Part shown: piece after piece, positions 10,100 to 21,139 of the stretch
How the letters are laid out: every line of letters begins with the position of its first letter
Position numbering within the stretch: position 1 is the stretch's first letter
Origin: Papaver somniferum
Lineage: Eukaryota > Streptophyta > Magnoliopsida > Ranunculales > Papaveraceae
Reading direction: 5' to 3'
Length of the DNA stretch: 64,000 nt
Assembly: GCF_003573695.1 (NCBI RefSeq)
Contig: NC_039361.1
Span: forward strand, 101,248,279 to 101,312,278
Position numbers and translations under genes: made by a program
The notes under the pieces: model-generated
Seen by the model: the letters and a program-made list of their open reading frames with translations, nothing else
The model's database searches: none
What the model was told of the DNA's origin: nothing

Positions 10100-11695
10100 A
10101 GCCAGCGGCATGGATTTGTCACGGTGGTGCGGATGGCATGGTTGGCATGCCTTGGCGCGGAGACGTAGCTGGAAAGGTTTGCCATTGGCACGGTGATGCG
10201 GCTGGCATGGTTGTCATGCCTTGGTGCGGAGACGTGGCTGGCATGGTTTGCCATTGGCACAGTGGCGTGGCTGGCATGCCTTGGCGCGGAGACGTGGATG
10301 GCGTGGTTTGCCATTGGCACGGTGGAGATGCTGGCATGGTTGGCATGCCTTGGCGCGGAGACGTTGATGGCATTGTTTGCCATTGGCACAGTGGCGCGGC
10401 TGGCATGGTTGTCATGCCTTGGCACGGAGACGTGTCTGGCGTAGTTCGCCATTGGCACGTTGGTGCGGCTGGCATGGTTGGCATGCCTTGGCGAGTAGAC
10501 GTGGCTGGCATGGTTTTCCATTGGCACGGTGGTGCGTCTGGCATGGTTGGCATGCCTTGGCGCGGAGACGTGGCTGACATGGTTTGACATTGGCACGGCT
10601 GCGTGGCTGGCATGGTTTGCCATTGGCACGGTGGTGCGGTTGGCCTGGTTGGCATGCCTTGGCGTGAAGGTGTAGTTGGCATGGTTTTCCATTGGCACGT
10701 TGGTGCGGATGGCATGGTTGGCATGCCTTGGCGCGGAGACGTGGCTGGCATGGTTTGCCATTGGCACGATGGTGCGACTGGCATGGTTGGCATGCCTTGG
10801 CGCGAAGACGTGGCTGGCATGGTTTGCTATTGGCGCAGTGGCGCGGCTGGCATGGTTGGCATGCCTTGGCGCGGAGACGTGGATGGCGTGGTTTTCCATT
10901 GGCACGGTGGAGATGATGGCATGGTTTTCCATTGGCACGGTGGTGCGGCTGGCATGGTTGGCATGCCTTGGCGTGGAGGTGTGGCTGGCATGGTTTGTCA
11001 TTGGCACGGTGGTGCGGATGGAATGGTTGGCATGCCTTGGCGCGGAGACGTGGCTGGCATGGTTTCCATTGTCACGGTGGTGCGGCTGGCATGCCTTGGC
11101 GCGAAGACGTGGCTGGCATGGTTTTCTATTGGCACAATGGCGCGGCTGGCATGGTTGGAATGCCTCGGCACGGAGACGTGGATGGCGTGGTTTTCCATTG
11201 GCACGGTGGAGATGCTGGCATGGTTGGCATGCCTTGGCGCGGAGACGTGGATGGCATGGTTTGCCATTGGCATAGTGGCGTGGCTGGCATGGTTGGAATG
11301 CCTTGGCGCGGAGACGTGGCTTGCGTGGATCGCCATTGGCACGGTGGTGCGGCTGGCATGGTTGGCATGCCTTGGCGCGAAGACGTGGCTGGCATGATTT
11401 TCCATTGGCACGGTGGTGCGACTGGCATGGTTGGCATGCCTTGGCGCGGAGGTGTAGCTGGCATGGTTTTCCATTGGCACGGTGGTGTGGCTGGCATGGT
11501 TGGCATGCCTTGGCGCGGAGGCGTGGCTGGCATGGTTTTCCATTGGCACGGTGGTGTGGCTGGCATGGTTGGCATGCCTTGGCGCGGTGGCGTGGATGGA
11601 ATGGTTTGCCATTGGCATGGTGGTGCGGCTGGCATGGTTGGCATGCTTGGAGTCGAGACGTGGATGGCATGGTTTGCCATTGGCACAGTGGTGTG
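10100..11695. repeat. 69-bp minisatellite, about 23 copies
   Basis: A unit of 69 bp contains GGCATGGTTGGCATGCC (an imperfect inverted repeat centred on GGCATGCC), TTGGCGCGGAGACGTGG, CTGGCATGGTTTGCC and ATTGGCACGGTGGTGCGG. As 69 is 23 x 3, reading frames repeat without shifting. A minus frame of 583 codons (11760-10009) and several plus frames stay open, made of 23-residue repeats rich in His, Cys, Pro and Gln (minus) or Trp, His, Gly and Met (plus). I treat these as consequences of the array rather than genes. Confidence 0.95.
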
Positions 11696-11899
11696 AGAAT
11701 TAGGGTTTGGTATATACGAAGATGATGTCGGTCAATGCTAAGGGTTCTGCCGTGGAACATGACACATGTATATAAAAAAAGGTACCCTGGTAATTCTTAC
11801 ATAGGCATTTTGATTGATTCAATAAATGCGCTAGTAATCGTAGTGACGTCATGTCAGATGTATGGTTTTACGATTTTAACCCTAAGCTAAAAACCACCA

Positions 11900-12299
11900 T
11901 CGACACCAGCCTAGCTAGTAGTCTGCCAATTTATTTTACTAATGTGATCTGCCCCGTAGATCACAAAAGAAAAATCACCAAAAAGAAACACGCACCCCTA
12001 ATTTCCTCTAATGGGTTTCTCGACGTTTTTTTTTTTTAAATTTTCTCTTTATATGGTTTCATTCATAGTCAACGTATGTTGACTTGGTCAAACTGCTAGT
12101 AATTAATGGTATATGGGGCGATATTTTTAAAAGTTTGTTTGGGCATCATCAACCTCAGGGCCGGCGCTAGGGAAAGTTTCTTCTATATCAAACGGTTTAG
12201 GAATTGTATCAGAATTGGGAACCTAATTATCTTCCCAAAGTTTTGCCTTATCTCCATCTTTTACTTGCCAAATAAAAAAAAACCTTGATTAGGTCTACA
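11900..12299. other. Short spacer without recognised features
   Basis: AT-rich sequence between the gypsy LTR and the LINE fragment. A motif CAGGGCCGGCGCTAG at about 12155 resembles hAT-type termini, but no partner end was found. Confidence 0.4.
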
Positions 12300-14788
12300 A
12301 CTTTTTTTATGCTTCTCCAAATCCAAGAGAGCTCGTAGGATTTTGGAGTATTCCAATAGGTTGGTAATGGGAAAGTATTTGGCTATAAGAAGTTTGGCCC
12401 ATAATTGATCATGTTGCGAGATTAACCTACTGGCCAACTTTGTTAAGAGAGATATGTTAAATTGATGGGGTTTTTCTATTCCTAAACCTCCTTAGGATTT
12501 CGGCTTACACATTATTCTCCATGCTCTTATATATCCTCATTTTCATTTGATTCCATCTTTTTTCCACCAAAAATCACGTTGAATTCGATCCAGATGATCA
12601 AGCGTTTCTTTAGGGAGGGTTAAAACCTGCATCTGATATGTTGAGAACGATTTCAAAATAGATTGAATTAGGACTGTTCTACCTACTTGAGATAGGAGTT
12701 TCGATTTCCAGTCATGTAGAGTCAAGTATTAGTTTTGAAGCAAAGGTTCAAAATTTACCTTCATGTTCTTGTCAAAGAAGAGTGGAGTCCCTAGATATTT
12801 ATCATTTTTTGTCATCAAAGAACCCTTTAGAATTTTTGCTATGATTTTTCCATGTTTTGGATGCATCCTGGACTGAAGTAAACCGCTGATTTTTGAAGGT
12901 TAACCATTTGCCCTGTGATTTCTCCAAACTTACATAAGATACCCAGTACATTTTTCCCTTCTTCTAAATACACTTTTGTGAAAAGGAATCAATCATCAGC
13001 AAAGAATAGGTGTGAGAATTTTGGGGCATGTTTATTTATTTGCAGTCCCGATTTTTTTATTTTATCAATTATAGATTTTTCCAGGAGGCCCGAAAATATA
13101 TGCGTGCATGACAAGAATAAATTTGGAGATACAGGGTCTCCCTGACGGATTCCTCGAGAATTGGAGAAGGTTGGCCCTGGGGATACATTAAAAAGAATGG
13201 AGAAAGAGGCAGTGGAGATACACTGATCAATTAGTTTTACCCAGTCTTAGCTGAAACCAAAAGATAGAAGGGCTTTTTTTAGCAAAAGACCGCTCTACTC
13301 TATCAAAAGTTTTTGATAGATCTTATTTTGGAGACAAAAATACGTTTTTTGTTTTTGAAGTTTTCATGGAGTGGAGTAATTCATGAGAAATAATGATGTT
13401 GTCAGTAATTTGTCCACCAGGAAGGAAAGCAGATTGATTTAGTGATATGATTTTATTGAGGAAAGGTTTTACTCTATTAGCTAAGATCTTAGAAATTATT
13501 TTATAAATGGTGTTACTAAGACTAATGAGCCTAAAATCAGCCGGGGTTTGAGGAGTAGAGATTTTTGGGATTAGAGTGATGAAGGAATGGTTGAAATCCG
13601 GATTCAATATACCGTTTTTTAAAAAAACAAAGTCTTGAATTTCCGGTATAATATCTTTTCCTAGAGTTCCCCAATTTGCTTTAAGAACCCTGATTGAACA
13701 CCATCTGGGCCAGGAACTCCCCAGGGGTTCATGTTGGAAACAGTAGTCCATATTTCTTCACTAGGCGGGACCTCAATAAGAGAGCTGTTTTCTGCCTCTG
13801 ATATACAGGGTTTGATGATTACAGATAAGTCTATATTATAGTTACTTATTTCGGATGTACCGATCTGAGTAAAATTATTGATGAGAAGGTTATTGATTTG
13901 ATCTCTATCTGAAAGCCAAAGACCTGATGGTTCCCTGAGCGAGTGAATGGCATTTACTCTTTTTCTATTTGAGGCTGCTTCATGGAAGTATTTCTTATTT
14001 TGATCATATTCCTTGAAAAATTTATATCGGGAAAGTTGATGGTAGTAATCATTTTTGATCTTGTACCTTTTCCCTAGCTCCGGTTGGAGATTTTTGAGAA
14101 TATCCAATTTTTCAGAAAAATTTCTGGATTTCTGGATATTCTCAATCTTATGATTCAAATTCTTTGTATTTTTATGGGTATTACCAAAAATATCAGAATT
14201 CCAGTAAGCTAGGTCAGAGGAGATGATTATAAGATTAGATGAGAAGTTATTCGGAGAGGAATTGGTTTTGTGTAAATTCCAAGAGGCTTCCACAATATTG
14301 GAAAAATTGGGATGAGTGAGCCAAGATTTAATGCATCTAAATGGTTTTTGAAGCTTTTTGGTTTCTGGGTTGGAATCAAAAATTAAAGATGTTTGATCAG
14401 ATCTGACTCTGGATAAGTGACATACCTTTGAATCAGGTAAATTTTGGATCCATTGGTATGATACTAGAGCTCTGTCTATCCTTTCACAAATATTTGCTTC
14501 TCATTTTCTATTAGTAGACCATGTAAATGGCACTCCTTCATATCCTGCATCTTGAAGCCCTAGCGAGTCAATAATTTGAGTAACAAAATATTTGTTTCTT
14601 GAGCTTGTTTTGTTTCCGCCCTGCTTTTCCCCTGGATATAGAATGATGTTTACATCTCCTATTACGACCCACGGATTTTGAACTTGTTGCGCGAGGTTTG
14701 AAATGTGGGTTCATTGAGTTATTTTATCATATGTTTCAATTGCACCATAGATACATGTAATAATCATTTCCTTATCTCCTATTATCAT
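12300..14788 (-). pseudogene. Truncated L1-like LINE (endonuclease tail, RT, post-RT)
   Basis: Read on the minus strand: 14.79-14.33 kb gives an endonuclease tail (NPWVVIGDVN, then ERIDRALV) with an in-frame TGA. 14,293-13,661 gives the EN-RT linker ending in the PGPDG motif. 13,751-13,323 gives SFITLIPKI, FRLISLSNTIYKIISK and the QSAFLPGGQITDN block. Further down, across frameshifts, come RGIRQGDPVSPNLF and the catalytic FADD near 12,985-13,160, and a post-RT region (WKSKLLSQVGRTVLI, then GGLGIEKP) to about 12,300. The 5' half is missing, cut exactly where the copia-type LTR begins at 14,789. No poly(A) tail or target duplication was recognised. Confidence 0.85.
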
Positions 14789-15400
14789 TGTTACAACATT
14801 TCTCATTCGAACTCACAAGTGTTGCCATCTCAAGCATGTTTTCAAATTTAGTTGTCAAAACTATATCTTGATTTCTAGTCTAAGATTAGTTAAGTCTCGG
14901 TCTAGGATAGAGGTAGTTGAGAAACTAACCAGCCATCATTGCATTCTACCGTTTGTAGGCGAAGATCAACCGAAACTTTTGGAGAACTTCATTACCAAAA
15001 GGTAAGTGCAGAATGAACCACATATTTCTCAAGTTATATTCATTTTTTTATCCTTGAGACGTTGTCGCGTAACTAACTAGACTATCATGCATAGACAATA
15101 ATTTCGAGTCAAGATTATCTTGATAATAATTTCTCGAAATATAATGACTAAGCTTAATGAACATTTGTTCATACTTGATAAATTTTGGTTAAGGACACTT
15201 TATTGTTCGCAATCAAAATCATGATATGTGTCATTGATATTATTCGGGACTGTTTCGAATCGATTCAGAGAGAAATATAGAACTACTATAGTTTCGGATA
15301 CAAGACAGTGTTATCAGTCTTACAAACTGGGATAATTGTTATAAGTATGAACCCGTATTACATGTACTCGTACACGTAGCACAATATCCATATACATATC
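14789..15400 (+). mobile_element. Diverged copia-type LTR, left part (host of nested copia)
   Basis: It begins TGTTACAACATTTCTCATTC, clearly related to the TGTTAGAGCACTGCTCAGTC start of the younger LTRs, and follows them with many substitutions. It stops at the ATATC target site at 15,396-15,400. The matching right part resumes at 47,611 after a second ATATC. It is an older family member split by the 32-kb nested block. Confidence 0.75.
15396..15400. repeat. Target-site duplication ATATC, left copy
   Basis: ATATC directly precedes the LTR start TGTTAG. The same five bases follow the other LTR end at 47,606-47,610. A perfect 5-bp duplication 32 kb apart ties the two LTRs into one insertion. 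Confidence 0.85.
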
Positions 15401-16024
15401 TGTTAGAGCACTGCTCAGTCGAACTCGCAAGCGTTTCTATCTCAAGCTTGTTTGTCAAGTTTTGTTGTCAAAACTATAAGTCTTGATTTCTAGTCTACTT
15501 ATAGCTATGTCTCCGATTAGGATAGAATGTGTAGTTGATCTTTTTACTTCACGGCGTTCATCGATTGAAGACGAAAAACTACTAAGGGGAGCTTGTAGAA
15601 CTTCATCAACAAAAGGTATGTGTAGACTTGAACTCATCTATCACTCAGAAGTCTATTTCTATTTTATCTCCTATTGAGACAAAAGTCGTATAGCTATATA
15701 GACTTTACATTATACACATTTGATATTTCGAGCTGAGTTTAACTCGCTTACATATTTCTCGAAATATGTGTTGGTAAGATTTCGCTTTAACCAAGTTCAT
15801 CTTTTATTTTTGACGAAAGTCAAAAGATGATCATGTGGAAATCACCTGGTAACATCTTACGTGATTTGTGTGAGACAGTTATTTGATGTAGACTCAGAAT
15901 GTTTCGTATTGATCATTTGATCACTTGAAAATATCTTTGAAGCTAATGGTTTGTGTGAGACAGCTATTCCCGTCTTCTAAGAATGTTTCAGTAATTGAAA
16001 TGAGAGTTTAGAACAACTAACCAT

Positions 16025-16280
16025 TGATTGGATATAGCACATTATGCGTACTTGTATGCTAACTATTACAAGTGTATTCCAAGTCCGGGAATTATGCACA
16101 CCCATATGCGTACTGATTCAACAGTTGAAGTCCGAGAACTATAGTATGCATACCCGTATGCGTACTAATTTCAATTGAGTTCGGTCATGAACGACAGTAT
16201 GCGTACCCGTTTGCATACTAGCGAACAAGACCAAGTCCGGGAACTTAGGTATGCGTACCCATTTGCATACCTGAGTGGGT
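16025..16280. repeat. Cluster of imperfect palindromes in copia U3
   Basis: About four units of some 55-60 bp, each with a near-palindromic core such as GTATGCGTACCCGTATGCGTAC and spacer text AAGTCCGGGAACT. Equivalent clusters lie at about 18.68-18.89, 45.79-46.03 and 50.34-50.67 kb. They sit upstream of the TATA box, where U3 regulatory repeats are expected. Function inferred only. Confidence 0.7.
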
Positions 16281-16743
16281 TAAGTTCTAAAATCGTTTAT
16301 TCATGAACAAATACATTTATATAATAAGGAATGCAACCTTTGCAAACCGTGGCTATAGTGTTCAGGAATTGACTCGAGTGAATGAAAACCGATTTTGCTT
16401 CAATTGTGTCTTGTATACTTCTATGAGAATATAAAAAATTGAACAACTCTATAACTAGTTTCATTTGAGTCATTTGAACTAGTTGTGATTAAGATCAACA
16501 AGGTTGATATGAAAGTGTGCATATGGCTAACTTCGGTTAACTATTGTTGAGAAAACTAAGTGTACACGTTTAGGTACGGTTACCCTTATATAAATGAAGG
16601 AGCATTTCATTTGTTTGTAACAAGCTAAGACAATCTAACGGTTGAAAGATATTATCTTGAATCTAATCAGGTTTTCATCTAATGGTGAATATTGAATGCT
16701 TTGTTACCAAGGTAACATTGATTGAGAACCCTGATTTGAAGAC

Positions 16744-16750
16744 TATATAA
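16744..16750 (+). promoter_or_regulatory. TATA box of copia 5' LTR
   Basis: TATATAA in the context GACTATATAA...GAGAACTCTAGCA. The context is conserved in the related LTRs at 19,359, 46,496 and, on the minus strand, 49,883, while surrounding U3 varies. Confidence 0.65.
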
Positions 16751-17884
16751 TGGAGAACTCTAGCATATGCGAAATCTAATCCCCACACCTCCTGTGTGAT
16801 ACTAGTTGCGACTAGAATCTATTTTCCTTTAACCTAGGTTTTTCTAAAACCATTATAGGTTAACGACTAAAGACTTCATTGGGATTCTGAAGCCAGACCC
16901 AACTATTTTCTCTGCATTTGCGTGTTCTGATCTTACTTTGTTCTATCGTATTTAGTACCATCTTCTCTAAGATTTGCTCGGTATTTAATCTCTGATAGGT
17001 AAGATAAAAAGTAATCACAAAGCTTTTCGTCTCATTCTTTATGATTCCACAATATCTTGTTCCGCTACCATACGGTTAAGATTATTATGAGGTGATTGAT
17101 ATTACTAGGATGTTCTTCGAGAATATAAGTATGGTGTATCAATTGGTTCATGTTCACCTTGATTTATCAAAAGACGGAACAAAAACTCGTAGGTATTTCT
17201 GTGGGAGACAGATTTATCTATTCAATAGACTTTTCTGTTTGAGACAAAAAAATTATCAAGTCTTCGACTTTGGATCGTAACAACTCTTAGTTGTGGGTGA
17301 GATCAGCTAAGGGAATCAAGTGCGTAGAAACCTGCTGGGATTCAGAGGCGTAAGGAACACGAATGCACCTTAATCAGTATGAGATTAGTTAGGGCTCAAC
17401 TACATTCCAGTCCGAAGTTAACTTGTAGTGGGATAGAGTCTGTATATGCTTAATACAGTGTGGTGTTCAAATCTGGACTAGGTCCCGGGGGTTTTCTGCA
17501 TTTGTGGTTTTCTCGTTAACAAAATTTCTGGTGTCTGTGTTATTTCTTTTCCGTATTATATTTTTTATATAATTGAAATATCACAGGTTGTGTGTAGTTC
17601 AATTAATTAGATAATCCAACCTTTGGTTGCTGATATAAATTGATTGGCACTTGAACATTGGTCTTTGGTACCGTTCAAGTTGTTTCTCATAATAATCAAG
17701 CTCGTGGATTCTATATGTTTTATTTGCTGATTACATTGAGAAACAGATATATAACTCTTTGATGTATTTTCCTTGATTGAGTCTGATTGTCTAGTTGATT
17801 CTCTTGGAAATATATTGGAGTTAGTCCATATAGATTGACTAAACGAAATATTGGGTGTGGTTGTTAGACCCCCGATTTTTCAAT

Positions 17885-17896
17885 TGGTATCATAGC
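17885..17896 (+). other. Copia primer-binding site
   Basis: TGGTATCATAGC, one mismatch from the TGGTATCAGAGC complement of initiator-methionine tRNA used by many plant copia and gypsy elements. Two bases downstream of the LTR end. Confidence 0.85.
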
Positions 17897-17948
17897 AGGC
17901 AAACACGTTTAAGACCTTATAAGTCTGTGTTTGTAGCAATATGACTCT

Positions 17949-18125
17949 ATGTACAGAAATGTTATCTTTATAGACGTACCACCAGTCTTAGATGGATCGA
18001 ATTACTTATGGTGGAAAATTTTTGTGCGTGCCTTTCTTCAAGCGCGAGATTTTCTATCATGGGTTCGTATAGTTAATGGCTATGATCCTCCGATTGTCAC
18101 AGAAGGCGATGTAATTGTTCTATAG
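17949..18125 (+). pseudogene. Copia gag N-terminal fragment
   Basis: Open frame starting at ATG 17,949 with the text VPPVLDGSNYLWWKIFVRAF, the conserved N-terminal motif of plant copia gag (G-x-N-Y-x-x-W). It ends at TAG 18,123-18,125, exactly where a related LTR was inserted. The same frame resumes at 38,075 as the UBN2 gag domain. The stop therefore lies within the duplicated target site rather than being the natural end. Confidence 0.8.
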
Positions 18126-19358
18126 TGTTAGAGCACTGCTCAGTCGAACTCGCAAGCGTTGCTATCTCAAGCTTGTTTGTCAAGTTTAGTTGCCAAAACT
18201 ATAAGTCTTGATTTCTAGTCTACTTATAGCTAAGTCTCGTACTAGGATAGAAAGTGTAGTTGAGCTCTAGACTCCACGACGTTCATCATGCAAAGACGAA
18301 GAACTGCTCAAGGAACTGGTGGATCTTTATCGATTAAAAGGTATGTGGAGACTTGAACTTATCTATCACTCAAAAGTATATTTACTCTATCTCCTATCTT
18401 GAGAAAAAAGTCGTATTGCTATATAGAATTTGATTATACACATTTGTTATTTCGAGCTGAGTTCATCTCGCTTATCTATTTCTCGAAATATGTGTTGGTA
18501 AGCTTTCGCTTTGGCCAAGTTCATCTTTACAAGTGACGAAAGTCATGTTGATTATTTCAATATCTTGAAAATCGCTTTGATGAAAAATAGTGTGAGAATA
18601 ACCTCTATTTAACATCCTATAAGAATGTTTCAATGATTGAAATGAGAGTTTAGAATACATAGCCTTGAATGGATATAAACATTGTATGTGAACTCATACT
18701 TGTATAAGTCCAAAATCCTTGAAATAAAGTATGCGTAATTTATTGATTTAGGATATTCGGAATCTAAGTCCGCGTACCCGTACGCGTACTGCCGGAAGTT
18801 CACATCCCGTGAATTTATGCTGGAGTTTGTGAACTAAAAACAAACTCAAATCGGGTACTTGAGTATGCGTTCCGGTATGCATACTTAAGTGAGTTATTTT
18901 CTAGAAACAGTTTATTCGTGAACTAAGACATATATAAACTAAGGAATGCATATTTGCAAACAGTGGCTATAAAGTTCATGAATCGATTCGAGTGAATCAA
19001 AATCATTTTTGTTTCGATTATGTATTATATACTTCTATGAGATCTAAGCAATTGAACAACTCTTTAACTAGTTCTTTTGAGTCATTTGAACTAGTTATGC
19101 TGCAGATGAATAAGGTTGATATGAAAGTGCTCATATGGCTAACCATTTGGTTAACTACTGTTGAACCAACTAGGTGTACACGTTTAGGTACGGTTAGACA
19201 AACCTAAATGAATGTGAATTTCATTTGTGTATAACAATCTAAGTTTGATCTAACAGTTGAAAGATATTAGATTGAATGTAATCAGGTTTCCATCCAACTG
19301 TGAATATTGAATGCTTTGTTACCAATGTAACTTAGATTACAATCCCTGATTTGGAGAC

Positions 19359-19366
19359 TATATAAA
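19359..19366 (+). promoter_or_regulatory. TATA box of solo copia LTR
   Basis: TATATAAA, equivalent to 16,744 in the 5' LTR and followed by the same GAGAACTCTAGCAACTGGG leader text. Confidence 0.55.
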
Positions 19367-20372
19367 TGAGAACTCTAGCAACTGGGAAACCCAATCCCCA
19401 TACCTCCTGTGTGATACTTGTTGTATAAGACAGAGTCGATTCTCCTTTAACCTAGGTTTTTCTAAAACTATTATTGGTTAACGACTTAAAGACTTCATTG
19501 GGATTGTGAATCCAGACCCAACTACTTTCTCTGTAGTTGTGTGATCTGATCTCGATGTTTCTATCGCGATTGAGTACAATTGTATTGGCTTGAGATTTAT
19601 ATCTCCGATAGGCAAGATAGAAAAGTAGTCACAAACACCTTCGTCTCATCGTTTGTGATTCCAAAATATCTTGTTTCACTAGTCGATTAAGATTATTGTG
19701 AGGTGATTGATATTTCTAGGCTGTTCTTCAGGAATATAAGTACAGTATATCAATTTGTTCCTGTTCACCTTGATATATCAAAATATGGAACAAAACTCGT
19801 AGGTATTTCTGTGGGAGACAGATTTATCTATTCCTATAGACTTTTTTGTGTGAGACATATTTGTTTATCAAGTCTTCGACTTTGAGTCGTAGCAACTCTT
19901 AGTTGTGGGTGAGATCAGATAATTAAGGGAATCAAGTGCGTAGTATCCTACTAGGATCAGATACGTAAGGCACACAATTGTACCTTGAATCAGTGTGAGA
20001 TTTATTAGGGTTCAACTACAGTACATACCGAAGTTAGTTTGTAGTAGGCTAGTGTCTGTAGCGGCTTAATACAGTGTGGTGTTCAATCTGGACTAGGTCC
20101 CGGGTTTTTCTGCATTTGCGGTTTCCTCGTTAACAAAACTTCTGGTGTCTGTCTTACTTCTTTTCCGCATTATATTTTGTTATATAATTGAAATATCACA
20201 GGTTGTGCATTGAATCGATCAATTGGTAAATCCAACCTTTGGTTGTTGATTGAAATTGATTGATCCTTGAACATTGGTATTTGGTACCGTTCAAGTTAAT
20301 TTCTCTAGTATTCAATTAAACTTGCAGATTGCTATTTGCTTGAGTAAGTATTGAATCGAAAAATTGAGATAT

Positions 20373-20377
20373 AACTT
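20373..20377. repeat. Target-site duplication of gypsy element, left (AACTT)
   Basis: AACTT precedes the LTR start TGTTTGTACC. The right copy at 37,943-37,947 is AACTC. The undisturbed LTR at 17,753 reads AACTC here, so the left copy has one mutation. Confidence 0.75.
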
Positions 20378-20808
20378 TGTTTGTACCATAATATTCGGGT
20401 ACCGACACGGGCTAACTACATAATTTTTAGCGTGGAATATTTGTCGGCCCAAGCCTAGTAGCCAGTAAAGATCAGTTTAATTTTCTAACCCATTTTCAGA
20501 GGCCCGTTTCCACCTGAAACCCTAGAAGAAAGTTGTGGAACATCCATAACTGTATAAATATAGGGAATGTTAACCCTAATAAGGGAGGAAAAACCTGATA
20601 AGAAAACCATTGTAATGAAATCAAGAAAATAAAATACTCTCCTTAGGGAGATTCATCCGTGGACGTAGGCACAATGCCGAACCACGTTAAATTCTTTGTC
20701 TTTCTTGTTTTCCTTTAATTCGCTCCTGACCCTAATTTTCTCCCTAATTCTCAATAATCAACATCAAATCATCGTGTTTATGCCTAAAAGTAATTTTGGG
20801 TACAAATA
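20378..20808 (+). mobile_element. Gypsy element 5' LTR (431 bp)
   Basis: Begins TGTTTGTACCATAATATTCG and ends ...GGGTACAAATA. It contains TATAAATA at 20,553-20,560 and AATAAA at 20,628-20,633. It is 79 bp longer than the 3' LTR, which lacks the counterpart of 20,641-20,719. Confidence 0.85.
20553..20560 (+). promoter_or_regulatory. TATA box of gypsy LTR
   Basis: TATAAATA, present also in the 3' LTR as TATAAATA near 37,766. A polyadenylation hexamer AATAAA follows 68 bp downstream, as expected for a compact U3-R-U5. Confidence 0.6.
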
Positions 20809-20809
20809 T

Positions 20810-20827
20810 TGGCGCTGACTAAGGGGA
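20810..20827 (+). other. Primer-binding site of gypsy element
   Basis: TGGCGCTGACTAAGGGGA directly after the LTR end. It has the TGGCGC start common in Ty3/gypsy plant elements. The tRNA was not assigned. Confidence 0.75.
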
Positions 20828-21139
20828 TTTCGAGTGAAAGAAACGTGTTTTCCCATACAGAAGTTGTGTTCATAAAAATAGATGTTCATATTCGTCAAAC
20901 ATCATACTCGTCACATCAGCTGTGCTAGCTTAAGTAACATCTTAAGGAGATCCGGTTGAATAAAGTTCGTATGGTTATTGTCCGTCGGGCCGGCTTAATG
21001 GATCACGCAATCTCTTCATATTACAGTAACCATTAATGGATCCAGGGAGGAAACTCTAAACGCGTTCGGAATCAGGTGTTTCCACTCACATTGTTCGATT
21101 AATATCGGTGGAAATCACATTGTTTTAGGATGCTCAAAA

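Larger units (their letters stand above)
7865..11899 (-). mobile_element. LTR of Tat-lineage gypsy element (longer copy, 5' LTR)
   Basis: A 4.0-kb LTR bounded by TGTTTGAGGG next to the PBS and ...AAAACCACCA on the right. It matches 1202-3889 over the U3 edge, the promoter and R/U5. It is expanded by ~195-bp repeats at 9.26-10.08 kb and a 69-bp array at 10.10-11.70 kb. The right flank (TCGAC...) differs from that of the left copy, as expected at an outer end. The matching target duplication would be outside the window. Confidence 0.85.
15401..17882 (+). mobile_element. Copia element 5' LTR (2.48 kb)
   Basis: Starts TGTTAGAGCACTGC and ends ...GTTAGACCCCCGATTTTTCA. It is followed after two bases by a copia-type PBS. 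It matches LTRs at 18,126, 45,148 and (inverted) 48,763. It contains palindromic GTATGCGTAC-type repeats (16.03-16.28 kb) and a TATA box at 16,744. Confidence 0.9.

Noticed and set aside
10100..11695. CRISPR-like array
   Set aside because: Units are contiguous without unique spacers, the period is 69 bp, the context is a plant LTR, and there is no cas gene.
10009..11760. 583-codon minus frame as a protein-coding gene
   Set aside because: It is wholly made of the 69-bp minisatellite and LTR edge. Several other frames on both strands are open for the same reason, and no domain is present.
12150..12175. hAT-like terminus CAGGGCCGGCGCTAG
   Set aside because: Only one end; no inverted partner and no 8-bp duplication found within several kb.
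14789..15400. Independent solo LTR with its own right end
   Set aside because: The sequence stops at the ATATC target site and resumes at 47,611, so it is half of a split LTR.
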